DNA of 64,000 bases from Salinicola endophyticus (GTDB taxonomy: Bacteria; Pseudomonadota; Gammaproteobacteria; Pseudomonadales; Halomonadaceae), in the NCBI RefSeq assembly GCF_003206575.1, contig NZ_PZJO01000004.1, positions 273,735-337,734 on the forward strand, read 5' to 3'. Below the pieces are notes generated by a model. That model was not told the DNA's origin. It did not search any database and was given only the letters and a program-made list of their open reading frames with translations. Below, in pieces: positions 17,173 through 26,250 of this stretch; the stretch's first letter is position 1, and every line of letters starts with the position of its first letter. The position numbers and the translations under genes are program-made.

Positions 17173-18279
17173 ATGACGATGCAATTTTTCAATCCGGTCA
17201 CAACTCAGACCTGGACCAACGGCCGCCACCAGGTGCGCTGCGTCAAAGTCATCCAAGAGACTTGGAACGTCAAGACTTTCTGTTTCATGGCCGATCAGCC
17301 GGTAATGTTCTTCTTCAAGCCGGGGCAGTTCGTCACCCTGGAGCTGGAAATCGCGGGCAAGCCGGTGATGCGTTCCTACACCATCTCGAGTTCGCCCTCG
17401 ATCCCCTACAGCTTCTCGATCACGGTCAAGCGCTTGCCGGGCGGGCAGGTCTCCAACTGGCTGCACGACAACCTCAGCGCCGGCGACGAGATGGTCGTGC
17501 ACGGTCCGGTGGGCGACTTCAACGTCATCGATCACCCGGCGGAGAAGGTGCTGCTGCTCTCCGGCGGGGTCGGCATCACCCCGCTGATGTCGATGACGCG
17601 CTGGTTCTTCGACACCAATGCCGCGGTGGATCTGGAGTTCGTGCACTGCTCGCAGGCGCCCAACGACATCATCTACCACCGTGAGCTGGTGCACATGTTC
17701 TCGCGGCTGCCGGAGTTCCGCCTGCACATCGTGTGCGAGCGCAGCGACGAGCTGAGCCAGGCCTGGGCCGGTTTCCGTGGCTATCTGTCGCGCCAGATGC
17801 TGAGCCTGATGGCGCCGGACTATCTCGAACGCGAAATCTTCTGCTGCGGCCCGGCGCCGTTCATGCAGGCGGTGCGTCAGGTGCTGCTGGAAGATGGCTT
17901 CGACATGGCCCACTACCACCAGGAGTCCTTCGGCGCCACGCCGCTGGGTGTCCAGGAGGATGTCATCGAGCTGGCCGAGCAGGCCGAGGCGGCGGCGGAA
18001 GAGGTCGATGTCGCCGATCTGACCCCGGTGGAGTTCGCCAGCAGCGGCAAGAGCATTCGCATCAGCGACAACGAGACCATCCACGCCGCCGCTGCCAAGC
18101 TGGGGCTGCACATTCCCAAGGCGTGCGGTATGGGCATCTGCGGCACCTGCCGGGTGATGAAGCTCGAAGGCGAGGTGGAGATGGAGCACAACGGCGGGAT
18201 CACCGAGGAGGACGAAGCCGAAGGTTACATTCTCTCCTGCTGCTCCAAGCCCAAGGGCAAGGTGGTGATCGACTACTGA
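17173..18279 (+). CDS. gbcB: Glycine betaine monooxygenase reductase subunit
   Basis: 368 residues. A ferredoxin-NADP reductase-like FAD domain (MRSYTISSSP near residue 70) is followed by an NAD-binding domain (LLLSGGVGITPLMSM, CGPAPFM). A C-terminal plant-type 2Fe-2S ferredoxin has Cys318, Cys323 and Cys326 in CGMGICGTC and a last Cys in ILSCC near 357. It passes NADH electrons to GbcA. ATG at 17173 is used, though ATG at 17179 is equally possible; neither has a strong ribosome site. Confidence 0.92.
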   Translation: MTMQFFNPVTTQTWTNGRHQVRCVKVIQETWNVKTFCFMADQPVMFFFKPGQFVTLELEIAGKPVMRSYTISSSPSIPYSFSITVKRLPGGQVSNWLHDNLSAGDEMVVHGPVGDFNVIDHPAEKVLLLSGGVGITPLMSMTRWFFDTNAAVDLEFVHCSQAPNDIIYHRELVHMFSRLPEFRLHIVCERSDELSQAWAGFRGYLSRQMLSLMAPDYLEREIFCCGPAPFMQAVRQVLLEDGFDMAHYHQESFGATPLGVQEDVIELAEQAEAAAEEVDVADLTPVEFASSGKSIRISDNETIHAAAAKLGLHIPKACGMGICGTCRVMKLEGEVEMEHNGGITEEDEAEGYILSCCSKPKGKVVIDY

Positions 18280-18643
18280 GTGCCGCTCCTGCCCCGGCCA
18301 CGCGGCCGGGTCAGGTCGCCTGCAGGCGCGAGTTCTGCTCGCGAGAACCGGGCACCGGCCTCGCCATGGCTGCGCGGCCGGTTCCGGACGCCGGCCCTCC
18401 CGGGCGGCGTCTCATGTCATGCCTGGGCTATGTCCGAAAAGCCGGCGGGCGAAGGCCGTTTTCGTGCAATGCCTAAGACCTTTGGACATGCCTCCCTGTC
18501 GTCGTTGCGTCACCCGGTGGCGCAACGAGACATCTCCCCCGGGGCAGGGGCTCTTACGCTGACTCTGGTCTGTCGTTCCGGATCCGCCCCGCCAGACGGG
18601 TGGACGCGAGGGCAGCCAGAGACCAGCCACAGGAGTTCACGTC
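18280..18643. promoter_or_regulatory. gbcB-fdhA intergenic region
   Basis: 364 bases without a credible gene. The main feature is the long inverted repeat listed at 18497-18532. The fdhA ribosome site is the CAGGAG around 18630. Confidence 0.45.
18497..18532. promoter_or_regulatory. 36-base near-perfect inverted repeat upstream of fdhA
   Basis: TCGTTGCG at 18502-18509 pairs with CGCAACGA at 18521-18528, continuing inward through CACC/GGTG-type pairs. Outer arms TGTC (18497-18500) and GACA (18529-18532) extend the pairing with one unpaired G. No T-tract follows, so an operator or RNA structure in the fdhA leader is more likely than a terminator. Confidence 0.5.
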
Positions 18644-19837
18644 ATGTCTTCACCCGCCAATCGCGGCGTCGTCTATCGCGGCCCCGGTAAAGTCGCCGTC
18701 GAGAACATCGCGTTCCCGGAACTCGCACTGGGCAGCCGTCAGTGCCAGCACGGTGTCATCCTCAAGGTTCTGACCACCAATATCTGCGGCAGTGACCAGC
18801 ACATGGTTCGCGGCCGTACCACTGCGCCGGAAGGGTTGGTGCTGGGTCACGAGATCACCGGCGAGGTGGTCGAGTGCGGGCGTGACGTCGAGTTCATCAA
18901 GGTCGGCGATGTCGTCTCGGTACCCTTCAACGTCGCCTGCGGGCGCTGCCGCAACTGCAAGCGCGGCGACACCCATATCTGTCTCAACGTCAACGGCGAT
19001 CGTGCCGGCGGCGCCTACGGCTATGTCGACATGGGCGGCTGGGTCGGCGGGCAGGCCGAGTACGTGATGGTGCCCTACGCGGACTTCCAGCTGCTGGTGT
19101 TCCCGGACAAGGAGCAGGCGCTGGAGAAGATCCTCGATCTGACCATGCTCTCCGACATCTTCCCCACCGGCTTCCACGGCTGCGTCACTGCCGGCGTCAA
19201 GCCGGGCTCGACCGTCTATATCGCCGGCGCGGGTCCGGTGGGCCTGGCGGCGGCGGTCTCGGCACAGCTGTTGGGCGCGGCCTGCGTGATCGTCGGCGAC
19301 ATGAACGATCAGCGCCTCGAACAGGCGCGCAGCTTCGGCTGTGAGGGCCTCGATCTCAAGCAGGACGCCAGCATGTCCGATCTGATCGAGTCGGTGCTCG
19401 GTGTGCCGGAGGTGGATTGCGCGGTCGACGCGGTCGGCTTCGAAGCCAACTGCCATGGCCACAACCACGCCCATGAGCAGCCGGCGACGGTGCTCAACGC
19501 GACCATGGAGATCACCCAGGCCGGCGGTGCCGTGGGTATCCCGGGTCTCTACGTGACCGAGGACCCCGGCGCCGAGAGCGAAGATGCCAAGCACGGCAAC
19601 ATCTCGATGAAGTTCGGGCTGGGCTGGGCCAAGGCGATGTCGTTCCACACCGGGCAGACCCCGGCGATGCGCTATCAGCGTCAACTGATGCAGGCGATCC
19701 TGCATGAGCGGGTCCATATCGGCAAGGCGGTCAACGTCCAGACCATCTCCCTGGACGATGCGCCCAAGGGCTATGCGGCCTTCGATGGCGGGGCGGCCAA
19801 AAAGTTCGTGATCGACCCCCACGGGACCCTCGGCTGA
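18644..19837 (+). CDS. fdhA: Glutathione-independent formaldehyde dehydrogenase
   Basis: 397 residues, close to the 398 of Pseudomonas putida FDH. It is a zinc-type medium-chain dehydrogenase. Catalytic zinc ligands are Cys48 (ICGSDQHM) and the His69-Glu70 pair; structural zinc ligands are Cys99, Cys102, Cys105 and Cys113. A Rossmann motif GAGPVG lies near 190, and the NAD-retaining insert AVDAVGFEANCHGH is present. It oxidises formaldehyde to formate without free cofactor exchange or glutathione. It lies between gbcB and the sox genes, where it would remove the formaldehyde released by each demethylation. Confidence 0.92.
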   Translation: MSSPANRGVVYRGPGKVAVENIAFPELALGSRQCQHGVILKVLTTNICGSDQHMVRGRTTAPEGLVLGHEITGEVVECGRDVEFIKVGDVVSVPFNVACGRCRNCKRGDTHICLNVNGDRAGGAYGYVDMGGWVGGQAEYVMVPYADFQLLVFPDKEQALEKILDLTMLSDIFPTGFHGCVTAGVKPGSTVYIAGAGPVGLAAAVSAQLLGAACVIVGDMNDQRLEQARSFGCEGLDLKQDASMSDLIESVLGVPEVDCAVDAVGFEANCHGHNHAHEQPATVLNATMEITQAGGAVGIPGLYVTEDPGAESEDAKHGNISMKFGLGWAKAMSFHTGQTPAMRYQRQLMQAILHERVHIGKAVNVQTISLDDAPKGYAAFDGGAAKKFVIDPHGTLG

Positions 19838-19876
19838 TCCCGACCCCGCCCGATACCCGGGTGTTTGTGTGACGTG

Positions 19877-19909
19877 CCGGAAGCGCCTGCGGGCGCTTCC
19901 GGCCGTTTT
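19877..19909 (+). terminator. Intrinsic terminator after fdhA
   Basis: An 11-bp perfect stem (19877-19887 with 19892-19902) around TGCG, followed by CCGTTTTG, lies 40 bases after the fdhA stop. Confidence 0.75.
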
Positions 19910-19978
19910 GCGTTTGGTTTTGGCCACCCGGGGCGGCAGAATCGGGGGACGACCGCCGTCCGCTGAAGAGAGCCGAGC

Positions 19979-20569
19979 ATGACCGTACCCGACCCCGACC
20001 TGCCGCGCTGTGCCTGGGCGCAGACCCACCCGCTCAATGCCGCCTACCACGATGCCGAGTGGGGCGTCCCCGAGTACGATAGCCGCGCCCTCTGGGAGAA
20101 GCTGATCCTCGATGGCTTTCAGGCCGGTCTCTCCTGGCTCACCATCCTCAAGAAGCGTGACGCCTTCCGCGAGGCGTTCGAGGGGTTCGACCCCGAGCGC
20201 ATCGCCCGCTACGACGAGGCCGATATCGAACGCCTGATGGGCAACGCCGGCATCGTCCGCTCGCGATCCAAGATCGAGGCGACCATCGGCAACGCGCGGG
20301 CGTATCTCGCCATGCGTGACAACGGCGAGGATTTCGCCGATTTCCTGTGGGGTATGGTCGGTGGTCGTCCGATCCAGGACTCTATCGGCAGCGACGGTTC
20401 GGTGCCCACCCAGACGCCGCTCTCTGTCGATATCTCCAAGGCGCTCAAAAAACGCGGCTTCAAGTTCGTCGGGCCGGTGATCGTCTACGCCTGGATGCAG
20501 GCCGTGGGGATGGTCAACGACCATGCCGAGGATTGCCATCGCCGCAAGCCGGTGGCCGCAATGGGCTGA
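19979..20569 (+). CDS. tag: DNA-3-methyladenine glycosylase I
   Basis: 196 residues, the usual size for Tag. Zinc-snap ligands are visible as Cys11 (RCAWA), His24 (YHDAEWG), His182 and Cys186 (NDHAEDCH). The conserved GLSWLTILKKRDAFREAF helix and the Gly-rich region near IQDS are present. It excises 3-methyladenine from alkylated DNA. It sits alone between two terminators inside the betaine cluster, so its position is probably incidental. Confidence 0.92.
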   Translation: MTVPDPDLPRCAWAQTHPLNAAYHDAEWGVPEYDSRALWEKLILDGFQAGLSWLTILKKRDAFREAFEGFDPERIARYDEADIERLMGNAGIVRSRSKIEATIGNARAYLAMRDNGEDFADFLWGMVGGRPIQDSIGSDGSVPTQTPLSVDISKALKKRGFKFVGPVIVYAWMQAVGMVNDHAEDCHRRKPVAAMG

Positions 20570-20608
20570 ACCACTGCGTAGATCGCTTTTTGACGTGATA
20601 TCACCGAC

Positions 20609-20633
20609 ACGCCGCCCTTCAAGGCGGCGTTTC
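20609..20633 (+). terminator. Intrinsic terminator after tag
   Basis: ACGCCGCC (20609-20616) pairs with GGCGGCGT (20623-20630) around CTTCAA, followed by a weak TTCTGCTGCTT run. Confidence 0.65.
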
Positions 20634-20688
20634 TGCTGCTTGCAGCCGCGCCGTAATCCATCCCCACGCACGCTTCTCGCCCCCCCGC

Positions 20689-20717
20689 TGTCGCAAATCA
20701 CCAGGCCATGTCGCAAA
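20689..20717. promoter_or_regulatory. Direct repeat TGTCGCAAA upstream of soxB
   Basis: TGTCGCAAA occurs at 20689-20697 and again at 20709-20717, 20 bases apart, two helical turns. A third TGTCGC lies at 20801-20806. Same-strand repeats at this spacing suit an AraC-family activator such as the SouR/GbdR type known for sox and betaine genes in Pseudomonas; the regulator assignment is inferred. Confidence 0.45.
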
Positions 20718-20837
20718 CGCACTCTAGCGTGACGTGGCAGAGCATCATGCCCCCCCGGGCGGGCGATACCATCGCGGAAAATCACCGCACGCCGACCGCG
20801 TGTCGCCAAGGCGACGAGCGACGTAGAGAGGGTCCCC

Positions 20838-22088
20838 ATGCAACGTTATTCCGGTTTCAGCCTGGTCAAGCACGCGCTCAGTCATCACGAGAACTGGGAG
20901 CGCCACTGGCGTAACCCCACCCCCAAGAAGCGCTACGACGTGATCATCGTCGGCGGTGGCGGCCACGGTCTGGCGACGGCCTACTACCTCGCCAAGGAGT
21001 TCGGCGTCACCAATGTGGCGGTGATCGAGAAGGGCTGGCTGGGCGGCGGCAATACCGCGCGCAATACCACCATCGTGCGCTCCAACTATCTGTGGGACGA
21101 GGCGGCGCAGCTCTATAACCACTCCCTCGATCTGTGGAAGGGGCTGTCGCAGGATCTCAACTACAACGTGATGTTCTCTCAGCGCGGTGTGCTCAACCTG
21201 GCGCACACCCTGCAGGACATGCGTGACGTGCAGCGTCGGGTCAACGCCAACCGCCTCAACGGCATCGACAGCGAAGTGGTGACCCCCGAGCAGATCAAGG
21301 AGATCGAGCCGGCGCTGGACACCTCCAAGAACGCGCGTTATCCGATCATGGGCGCGTCGTGGCAGAAGAGTGCCGGGGTCGCGCGTCACGACGCGGTGGC
21401 CTGGGGCTTCGCCCGCGGCGCCGACGCCCTGGGTGTCGATCTGCTGCAGAACACCGAGGTGACCGGCTTCAAGATCCGCGATGGCCAGATCTACGGCGTG
21501 CATACCAACCGTGGTGATATCGAAGCGCATACCGTGGGCTGTGTGGCCGCGGGCAACTCCGGCGTGCTGGCCAAGATGGCCGGGATCAAGCTGCCGCTGG
21601 AGTCGCATCCGCTGCAGGCGCTGGTCTCCGAGCCGCTCAAGCCGATTCTCAACACCGTCACCATGTCCAACCACGTGCACGGCTATGTCAGCCAGTCCGA
21701 CAAGGGCGATCTGGTGATCGGCGCGGGGATCGACGGCTATCTCGGTTACGGGCAGCGCGGCAGTTTCCCCACCATCGAGCACACCCTGCAGGCGATCGTC
21801 GAGATGTTCCCGATGTTCTCGCGGGTACGCATGAACCGGCAGTGGGGCGGCATCGTCGATACCTGCCCCGACGCCTGCCCGATCCTGTCCAAGACCCAGG
21901 TCAAGGGACTCTATTTCAACTGCGGCTGGGGCACCGGCGGCTTCAAGGCCACCCCCGGCTCCGGACACGTTTTCGCAGCCAGTTTGGCAAAAGGGGAAAT
22001 GCACCCCATCGCGGCGCCGTTCTCCATCGACCGGTTCAATACCGGCGCCTTGATCGATGAACACGGCGCCGCTGGCGTGGCGCACTGA
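20838..22088 (+). CDS. soxB: Heterotetrameric sarcosine oxidase, beta subunit
   Basis: 416 residues, ATG at 20838 with GAGAGGG upstream. The FAD Rossmann motif [19 protein letters not shown] lies near residues 34-52, with the DAO family core following. Beta binds FAD and the covalent FMN at the interface and oxidises sarcosine to glycine. Conserved late motifs are [17 protein letters not shown] and [18 protein letters not shown]. It is first gene of the soxBDAG-purU run. The glyA gene that often precedes it in pseudomonads is absent here. Confidence 0.95.
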   Translation: MQRYSGFSLVKHALSHHENWERHWRNPTPKKRYDVIIVGGGGHGLATAYYLAKEFGVTNVAVIEKGWLGGGNTARNTTIVRSNYLWDEAAQLYNHSLDLWKGLSQDLNYNVMFSQRGVLNLAHTLQDMRDVQRRVNANRLNGIDSEVVTPEQIKEIEPALDTSKNARYPIMGASWQKSAGVARHDAVAWGFARGADALGVDLLQNTEVTGFKIRDGQIYGVHTNRGDIEAHTVGCVAAGNSGVLAKMAGIKLPLESHPLQALVSEPLKPILNTVTMSNHVHGYVSQSDKGDLVIGAGIDGYLGYGQRGSFPTIEHTLQAIVEMFPMFSRVRMNRQWGGIVDTCPDACPILSKTQVKGLYFNCGWGTGGFKATPGSGHVFAASLAKGEMHPIAAPFSIDRFNTGALIDEHGAAGVAH

Positions 22089-22100
22089 GGAGAGCACACC

Positions 22101-22490
22101 ATGTTTCATATCTTCTGTCCCTACTGCCAGGAGTACCGCGAGGAAGAGGAGTTCCATCCCAGCGGTCAGGCACACCTCGTTCGTCCGGCCGACCCCGCCA
22201 GCGTGAGCGACGACGAGTGGGGGGACTACCTGTTCTTCCGTGACAACCCGCGCGGTATCCACCACGAGATGTGGGTGCACCGGCTGGGTTGTCGCAAGTT
22301 CTTCAACATCACCCGCGACACCACGAGCTACGAGATTCTCGAGACCTATCGCATGGGCGAGCAGCCGAGCATCACCGCCGCCAACGCCGAGGTGCGCCGC
22401 GAGCAGGGCGTGCAGACCGCCGACGGCGGCTGGCAGACCGTGGGCGCGCAGCCCGAGAACAGCCGGCTCAACGAGGAGACGCCGTCATGA
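22101..22490 (+). CDS. soxD: Sarcosine oxidase, delta subunit
   Basis: 129 residues, a small zinc-binding subunit. Zinc ligands Cys6, Cys9 (FCPYC), His60 and Cys64 (HRLGC) match the pattern known from the crystal structures of heterotetrameric sarcosine oxidase. Its stop overlaps the soxA start by ATGA at 22487-22490, so the two are translationally coupled. Confidence 0.94.
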   Translation: MFHIFCPYCQEYREEEEFHPSGQAHLVRPADPASVSDDEWGDYLFFRDNPRGIHHEMWVHRLGCRKFFNITRDTTSYEILETYRMGEQPSITAANAEVRREQGVQTADGGWQTVGAQPENSRLNEETPS

Positions 22491-25400
22491 CCCAGTCCAA
22501 TCGTCTCAATCAGGGCGGGCGCATCGACCGCTCGCGGCGGCTGTCGTTCACCTTCAACGGCCAGCAATACATGGGCTTCGCCGGGGATACTCTGGCCTCC
22601 GCGCTGCTGGCCAACGGGGTGGATGTCGTCAACCGCAGCTTCAAGTATTCGCGGCCGCGCGGGATCACCGCCGCCGGGCCGGAAGAGCCCAACGCCATCG
22701 TTCAGCTCGGCGCCACTGAAGCCGCCCAGGTGCCCAACGTGCGTGCTACCCAGCAGGCCCTGTATGACGGCCTGGTGGCGCGGGGTACCAACGGCTGGCC
22801 CAGCGTGCAGCGCGACGTGATGAGCTGGGTCGGCAAGCTGGGCGGTGGTTTCATGCCGCCAGGCTTCTACTACAAGACGTTCATGGCCCCGGCCTCGATG
22901 TGGATGACCTACGAGAAGTTCATCCGCAAGGGGGCCGGTCTCGGCCGCTCGCCCAGCGAAGCCGATCCGGACATCTACGACCACTTCAATCAGCACTGTG
23001 ACGTGCTGGTGATCGGTTCCGGCCCGGCGGGGCTGACCGCCGCGCTCTCCGCCGCCCGTGCCGGTGCGCGGGTGATCCTGTGCGACGAGCAGGAAGAGAT
23101 GGGTGGCTCGCTGCTCGATAGCCGCGAATCCATCGACGGCGCCCCGGCCAGCGCCTGGGCCGAACAGGCCGTGGCCGAACTCGCCGGCCTGGATAACGTC
23201 ACGCTGCTGCCGCGGACCACCGCCAACGGCTATCACGACCACAACTTCGTCACCCTGCACGAGCGGCGTACCGAGCACCTCGCCGATACCGCCGCGGCTG
23301 CCGGGCGCGAGGGCGAAGTGCGTGCGCGTCTGCACCGGGTGCGTGCCGGCCGCGTGGTGCTGGCCAGCGGCAGCCACGAACGCCCGCTGGTCTATGCCAA
23401 CAACGACGTACCCGGCAATCTGGTGGCCGGTGCCGTCTCCGTCTATATCCGCCGCTATGGGGTGGTGCCGGGGCAGCGGCTGGTGCTCTCCACCAACAAC
23501 GACCACGCCTATCGTGCGGCGCTGGACTGGCAGGAGGCCGGCCGCGAGGTCGTCGCGGTGGTCGACTCGCGGGCCAAGCCGGACGGCGATCTGGCCAAGC
23601 AGGCCCGCGACGCCGGTATCCGTGTCATCACCGGCAGCGCCGTGATGGAAGCCACCGGCAACCAGCGCGTCAGTGGTGCCAAGGTGGTGGCGATCGACAC
23701 CGAACGCTTCGTGGTGACCGGCAAGGTCGAGACGCTGGAGTGCGATACCATCGCCAGCTCCGGCGGTTACAGCCCGGTGGTGCACCTGGCGTCGCACACC
23801 GGCAAGCGCCCGCAATGGCGTGACGACCTGCTCGGTTTCGTGCCCGGTGAGGTCAAGGGGATGCATGTCGCCGGCGGTGCCCACGGCGTCTACGCCCTCG
23901 GCGAGGCTCTGGCCGACGGTGCCGGTGTCGGTGCCGAGGCGGCCCGCGCGGCGGGCTTCGAAGAGGCGGCGGCGATCGCCGTCCCCGACGTCGAGGTGCG
24001 CCACGAGTCGCCGACCAGCGCGCTCTATCAGGTGCCCCACGAGAAGCCGCCGCTACGCGCGCCCAAGCAGTTCGTCGATCTGCAGAACGATGTCACCGCG
24101 GCAGCAGTGGAGCTGGCGACCCGCGAGGGCTTCGAGTCGATCGAACACGTCAAGCGCTACACCGCGCTGGGTTTCGGTACCGACCAGGGCAAGCTCGGCA
24201 ACATCAACGGCATGGCGATCGCGGCGCGCTGTCTCAATCGTTCGATTCCCGACGTGGGCACCACGGTCTTCCGTCCCAACTACACCCCGGTCAGCTTCGG
24301 CGCCATCGTCGGCCGCCACTGCCGCGATCTGTTCGATCCCGAGCGCTATACCGCGCTGCACCAGTGGCACGTGGAGAACGGCGCCGAGTTCGAGGATGTC
24401 GGCCAGTGGAAGCGCCCCTGGTATTTCCCGCGCCGGGTCAACGGCAAGCGGGAGACGATGCATGAAGCGGTGGCGCGCGAGTGCCTCGCGGTGCGCCGCG
24501 GCGTGGGCATTCTCGATGCCTCGACCCTGGGCAAGATCGATATCCAGGGGCCGGATGCGCGCGAGTTCCTGGGCCGGGTCTACACCAACAAGTGGGCCAA
24601 GCTGGCGCCGGGGCGGGTGCGTTACGGGCTGATGTGCAAAGACGACGGCATGCTGATGGACGACGGTACCACCAGCTGCCTGGGCGAAAACCACTTCCTG
24701 ATGACCACCACCACCGGCGGCGCCGCCGGCGTGCTGGAGTGGCTGGAGCTGTGGCACCAGACCGAGTGGCCGGAGCTGCAGGTCTACTTCGGCTCGGTCA
24801 CCGACCACTGGGCGACCATGACCGTGACCGGTCCGGACGCGCGCAAGCTGATGTCGGAAGTGACAGACATCGACCTCGACCGCGAGCAGTTCAAGTTCAT
24901 GGACTGGAAAGAGGGCAAGGTCGCCGGCGTCCCGGCGCGGGTGTTCCGTATCTCCTTCACCGGCGAGCTGGCGTTCGAGATCAACGTCCAGGCCAACTAC
25001 GCCATGCACGTGTGGAAGGCGCTCTTCGCCCACGGCGAGAAGTACGACCTCACGCCCTACGGCACCGAGACCATGCACGTGCTGCGTGCCGAGAAGGGGC
25101 TGATCATCGCCGGTCAGGACACCGACGGCTCGGTGACCCCGGAGGATCTGGGCATGCACTGGGCGGTGGGTTACGACAAACCGTTCTCGTGGATCGGCCA
25201 GCGCGCGCTGACGCGTCCGGACACCGCCCGCGAGGATCGCAAGCAGCTGGTGGGGCTCAAGCCCAAGGACCCCAAGGTGGTCCTCGAGGAGGGGGCGCAG
25301 ATCGTGCTCGACCCCGAGCAGAAGATCCCCATGACCATGATGGGTCACGTCACCTCGAGCTACTACAGCCCGGTACTGGAGAGCGGCTTCGCGCTGGCAG

Positions 25401-25528
25401 TGCTCAAGGGCGGACGCAACCGGATGGGCGAGACCGTCTATCTGCCGATGTCCGATGGCAGTGTCCACCAGGCCGAAGTCGTGAGTACCGTCTTCATCGA
25501 TCCCAAGGGAGAGCGCCAGAATGTCTGA
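22487..25528 (+). CDS. soxA: Sarcosine oxidase, alpha subunit
   Basis: 1013 residues. The start at 22487 inside the soxD stop is chosen over upstream in-frame ATGs, which lie within soxD. A 2Fe-2S-like N-terminal fold without cysteine ligands (FTFNGQQYMGFAGDTLASAL) is followed by the NAD-binding domain (VLVIGSGPAGLTAALSAARA, about 169-188) and a C-terminal aminomethyltransferase (GcvT) domain. The last domain binds tetrahydrofolate and converts the released methyl to 5,10-methylene-THF. It overlaps soxG by eight bases. Confidence 0.95.
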   Translation: MTQSNRLNQGGRIDRSRRLSFTFNGQQYMGFAGDTLASALLANGVDVVNRSFKYSRPRGITAAGPEEPNAIVQLGATEAAQVPNVRATQQALYDGLVARGTNGWPSVQRDVMSWVGKLGGGFMPPGFYYKTFMAPASMWMTYEKFIRKGAGLGRSPSEADPDIYDHFNQHCDVLVIGSGPAGLTAALSAARAGARVILCDEQEEMGGSLLDSRESIDGAPASAWAEQAVAELAGLDNVTLLPRTTANGYHDHNFVTLHERRTEHLADTAAAAGREGEVRARLHRVRAGRVVLASGSHERPLVYANNDVPGNLVAGAVSVYIRRYGVVPGQRLVLSTNNDHAYRAALDWQEAGREVVAVVDSRAKPDGDLAKQARDAGIRVITGSAVMEATGNQRVSGAKVVAIDTERFVVTGKVETLECDTIASSGGYSPVVHLASHTGKRPQWRDDLLGFVPGEVKGMHVAGGAHGVYALGEALADGAGVGAEAARAAGFEEAAAIAVPDVEVRHESPTSALYQVPHEKPPLRAPKQFVDLQNDVTAAAVELATREGFESIEHVKRYTALGFGTDQGKLGNINGMAIAARCLNRSIPDVGTTVFRPNYTPVSFGAIVGRHCRDLFDPERYTALHQWHVENGAEFEDVGQWKRPWYFPRRVNGKRETMHEAVARECLAVRRGVGILDASTLGKIDIQGPDAREFLGRVYTNKWAKLAPGRVRYGLMCKDDGMLMDDGTTSCLGENHFLMTTTTGGAAGVLEWLELWHQTEWPELQVYFGSVTDHWATMTVTGPDARKLMSEVTDIDLDREQFKFMDWKEGKVAGVPARVFRISFTGELAFEINVQANYAMHVWKALFAHGEKYDLTPYGTETMHVLRAEKGLIIAGQDTDGSVTPEDLGMHWAVGYDKPFSWIGQRALTRPDTAREDRKQLVGLKPKDPKVVLEEGAQIVLDPEQKIPMTMMGHVTSSYYSPVLESGFALAVLKGGRNRMGETVYLPMSDGSVHQAEVVSTVFIDPKGERQNV

Positions 25529-26201
25529 AGCCCATTCCGAAGCCAGTGTCGGCAACGCTGCCACTTTCGACACGCATCCGGGCGCCGACGCCGGCGTCAC
25601 CCCCGAGTCGCCGCTGCAGTGGAGCCGAGTGCAGGGGCACGTCACCGAGGAGGGGGGCGCCGCCGAGCAGATCCGAGTGGTCGAACGGCCATTCCTCGGC
25701 CATCTGGTGCTGCGCGGCGGGGCCATCACCCTCGACGAGGCGGTGCGCGCCGAACTCGGCGTGAGCCTGCCGGGCAAGCCGCTGGGGCTGGTGCTCGACG
25801 CCGAGGGCAGCCGTTCGGTGCAGTGGGTCTCGCCGGACGAGTGGCTGGTGATCGTGCCCGCCGGCGAGGAGTTCGAGCTGGAGAATCGGCTGCGTGCGCG
25901 GCTGGGGGATGCCCACTTCGCCATCGTCAATGTCGGCGGCGGCCAGACCCTACTGGAGCTCTCCGGTGAGAAGGCGCGTGAGCTGCTGATGAAGTCGGTG
26001 GTCTACGATGTGCACGAGCACGGGCTGCCGGTGGGCAAGGCGGTGGGTACCGTCTTCGCCAAGACCAGCGTGGTGCTGCGGCGTCCGACCGAGGCGCGTT
26101 TCGAGCTGGTGGTACGGCGCAGCTTCGCCGACTACTGCGTGCGCTGGCTGCGGGACGCCGGGCGCGAGTATGGGCTGCGCGTGGAATCCGCGTCGCCCTG
26201 A
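25521..26201 (+). CDS. soxG: Sarcosine oxidase, gamma subunit
   Basis: 226 residues starting eight bases inside soxA. The N-terminus is acidic and variable. The conserved body runs from VVERPFLGHLVLRGG through VQWVSPDEWLVIVPAGE to ADYCVRWLRDAGREYGL, a GcvT-like fold without the THF site. The subunit stabilises the complex. It is followed by the palindrome at 26210-26231 and then purU. Confidence 0.93.
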   Translation: MSEAHSEASVGNAATFDTHPGADAGVTPESPLQWSRVQGHVTEEGGAAEQIRVVERPFLGHLVLRGGAITLDEAVRAELGVSLPGKPLGLVLDAEGSRSVQWVSPDEWLVIVPAGEEFELENRLRARLGDAHFAIVNVGGGQTLLELSGEKARELLMKSVVYDVHEHGLPVGKAVGTVFAKTSVVLRRPTEARFELVVRRSFADYCVRWLRDAGREYGLRVESASP

Positions 26202-26209
26202 TGATCGAA

Positions 26210-26231
26210 GGCCCCTGCCATGGCAGGGGCC
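26210..26231. promoter_or_regulatory. Perfect 22-bp palindrome between soxG and purU
   Basis: The arms GGCCCCTGCCA and TGGCAGGGGCC form an 11-bp self-complementary unit with no loop bases. No T-tract follows. As RNA it would form a tight hairpin 9 bases after the soxG stop and could stabilise the sox message or reduce read-through into purU. Confidence 0.5.
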
Positions 26232-26250
26232 GGGCCTGGCTGGAGCCACC

